Origin: Bin34 sp965219935
Lineage (GTDB): Bacteria; Chloroflexota; Anaerolineae; Caldilineales; Caldilineaceae
NCBI GenBank assembly: GCA_965219935.1
Contig: CBDCOU010000003.1
Location: forward strand, 310,001-374,000
Direction: 5' to 3'
DNA length: 64,000 nucleotides
Position numbers and translations under genes: made by a program. The stretch's first letter is position 1. Each line of letters starts with the position of its first letter. Below, piece after piece: positions 63,277 to 64,000 of this stretch. The notes below the pieces were generated by a model. That model saw only the letters and a program-made list of their open reading frames with translations, did not search any database and had not been told where the DNA came from.

Positions 63277-64000
63277 TCACAGCAGTAACACAATCAGGGA
63301 TAACAACAGCAGCACGGCCAGCAGAACGGGTTGGTGAATCAGATAGATGGCCAGGGAGTGCTGGCCCAGTGTTTCAAGCCACCGTACCGGCGCCGTCTGT
63401 GCCACCTGGGAGCGAATCGGAGGCGGTGTGCGGCCCCGGTATCGCAGGATACCCAGAAACGACCCCAACAGGAACAGGCCGAAGTAGAACAGGAACGGCA
63501 CGTAGTCCAGGGCGGCGTAGCCGGCCGGCTGAAAACCCAGCCAGAAGCCGAATTCCGCCAACCACCCATCCCAGGTTGGGCGGCAGGACGGCCAAAGGTC
63601 GAATTTCGCCAGCCAGGGAGGGCAGGCCAGCCACAGGCCGGCGGTCCCACTGAGCGCGCCGATTGCCAACACGAGCCACCGGTTGCCGAGCAACGGCGCG
63701 CAGACGACAAGACCCATCCCGATCATGTGCAGGACCCCGAACTGGATGTAGGCCCCTCCACGGAACACAAGCCAGGTGATGAGGGTCAGAACCATGCCCC
63801 AGCAAAAGACAATCAATCCCCGCTTGTATTGCCGCGTCCGTCGTTGCCCCGGAGGGCGGGCCCTGCCGGCAGTGGAGTGGTAGGCCACCGCGGACGAAAC
63901 ACCGGCCAACGTGACAAACGTGTAGGCCGTGGCTTTTTGGAACAGGTCCCAAAAAGGGTGGTAAATGTCCAGGAAGGGGTGTTCGATGGCGGCGGTGAAC
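63277..64000 (-). CDS. DUF1624 (heparan-alpha-glucosaminide N-acetyltransferase-like) membrane protein, 5' end beyond window
   Basis: The frame is open to the window end, so the N-terminus is missing. The visible 240 residues begin HPFLDIYHPFWDLFQKATAY, then FVTLAGVSSAVAYHS, a DUF1624 hallmark, and have about six membrane helices. GVLHMIGMGLVVCAPLLG and LGQHSLAIYLIHQPVLLAVL are typical of membrane acyltransferase folds. Members are thought to transfer acetyl groups to sugars or envelope components. It is convergent with the tRNA nucleotidyltransferase gene. Confidence 0.8.
   Translation of the reverse strand, partial: FTAAIEHPFLDIYHPFWDLFQKATAYTFVTLAGVSSAVAYHSTAGRARPPGQRRTRQYKRGLIVFCWGMVLTLITWLVFRGGAYIQFGVLHMIGMGLVVCAPLLGNRWLVLAIGALSGTAGLWLACPPWLAKFDLWPSCRPTWDGWLAEFGFWLGFQPAGYAALDYVPFLFYFGLFLLGSFLGILRYRGRTPPPIRSQVAQTAPVRWLETLGQHSLAIYLIHQPVLLAVLLLLSLIVLLL

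Overview
The window is GC-rich, gene-dense bacterial DNA. Three things point to a Chloroflexota (Caldilineae/Anaerolineae-like) genome: solute-binding lipoproteins with twin-arginine leaders and Ala/Pro-rich linkers, a bacterial Elp3 with the CX3CX2C cluster, and many sugar and amino-acid uptake operons. This is inferred from gene content, because no rRNA or other marker is present. I saw no tRNA, rRNA, CRISPR array or replication origin.

Layout. 1-2020: end of a tyrosine recombinase facing an M20 peptidase. 2149-7490: catabolic/uptake cluster (sugar-phosphate isomerase-like protein, solute-binding lipoprotein, two MalF/MalG-type permeases, phytanoyl-CoA dioxygenase-like protein) with no ATPase gene. 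7558-17640: accessory zone (PH/SHOCT protein, PYROXD2-like oxidoreductase, fused nucleotidyltransferase-HEPN protein, unknown membrane protein and a relic of its paralogue, Uma2-type nuclease, Gfo/Idh oxidoreductase, HEPN two-gene operon). 18060-21548: tandem SulP transporters of equal length. 21551-25935: ISAs1 end fragment, orphan AbiEi-like regulator with a palindromic operator, and tandem DUF418 membrane proteins, one interrupted by TGA. 26010-29909: second ATPase-less sugar ABC operon, with an extra lipoprotein gene. 30089-36522: branched-chain amino-acid transporter (livGFHM, livK) broken up by decayed insertion sequences.

36904-44235: the phosphate module pstS-pstC-pstA-pstB-phoU plus an ArsC-like reductase. 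A TnpB gene lies in antisense between pstS and pstC. The PstA carries a large extracytoplasmic insert, part of which resembles PstS. 44447-49721: COG4091-type oxidoreductase, aldo/keto reductase and PAP2-like membrane protein in overlapping order, facing a histidine kinase/response regulator pair. 49781-64000: glycosyltransferases, Elp3 divergent from a Trm9-like methyltransferase, galactokinase, an exonuclease fused to what looks like a dead DinG helicase, RmlD, a tRNA nucleotidyltransferase and a partial DUF1624 acyltransferase-like protein.

Together the genes describe a heterotroph importing sugars, amino acids, anions and phosphate, with a surface-glycan supply line (GalK, RmlD, several glycosyltransferases) and a possible wobble-uridine modification pair (Elp3 plus Trm9-like). 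The most unusual items are that pair, the PstA insert, the TnpB placement, the degenerate DinG protein, the toxin-antitoxin-like HEPN/AbiEi loci, and the tandem duplications with decay.
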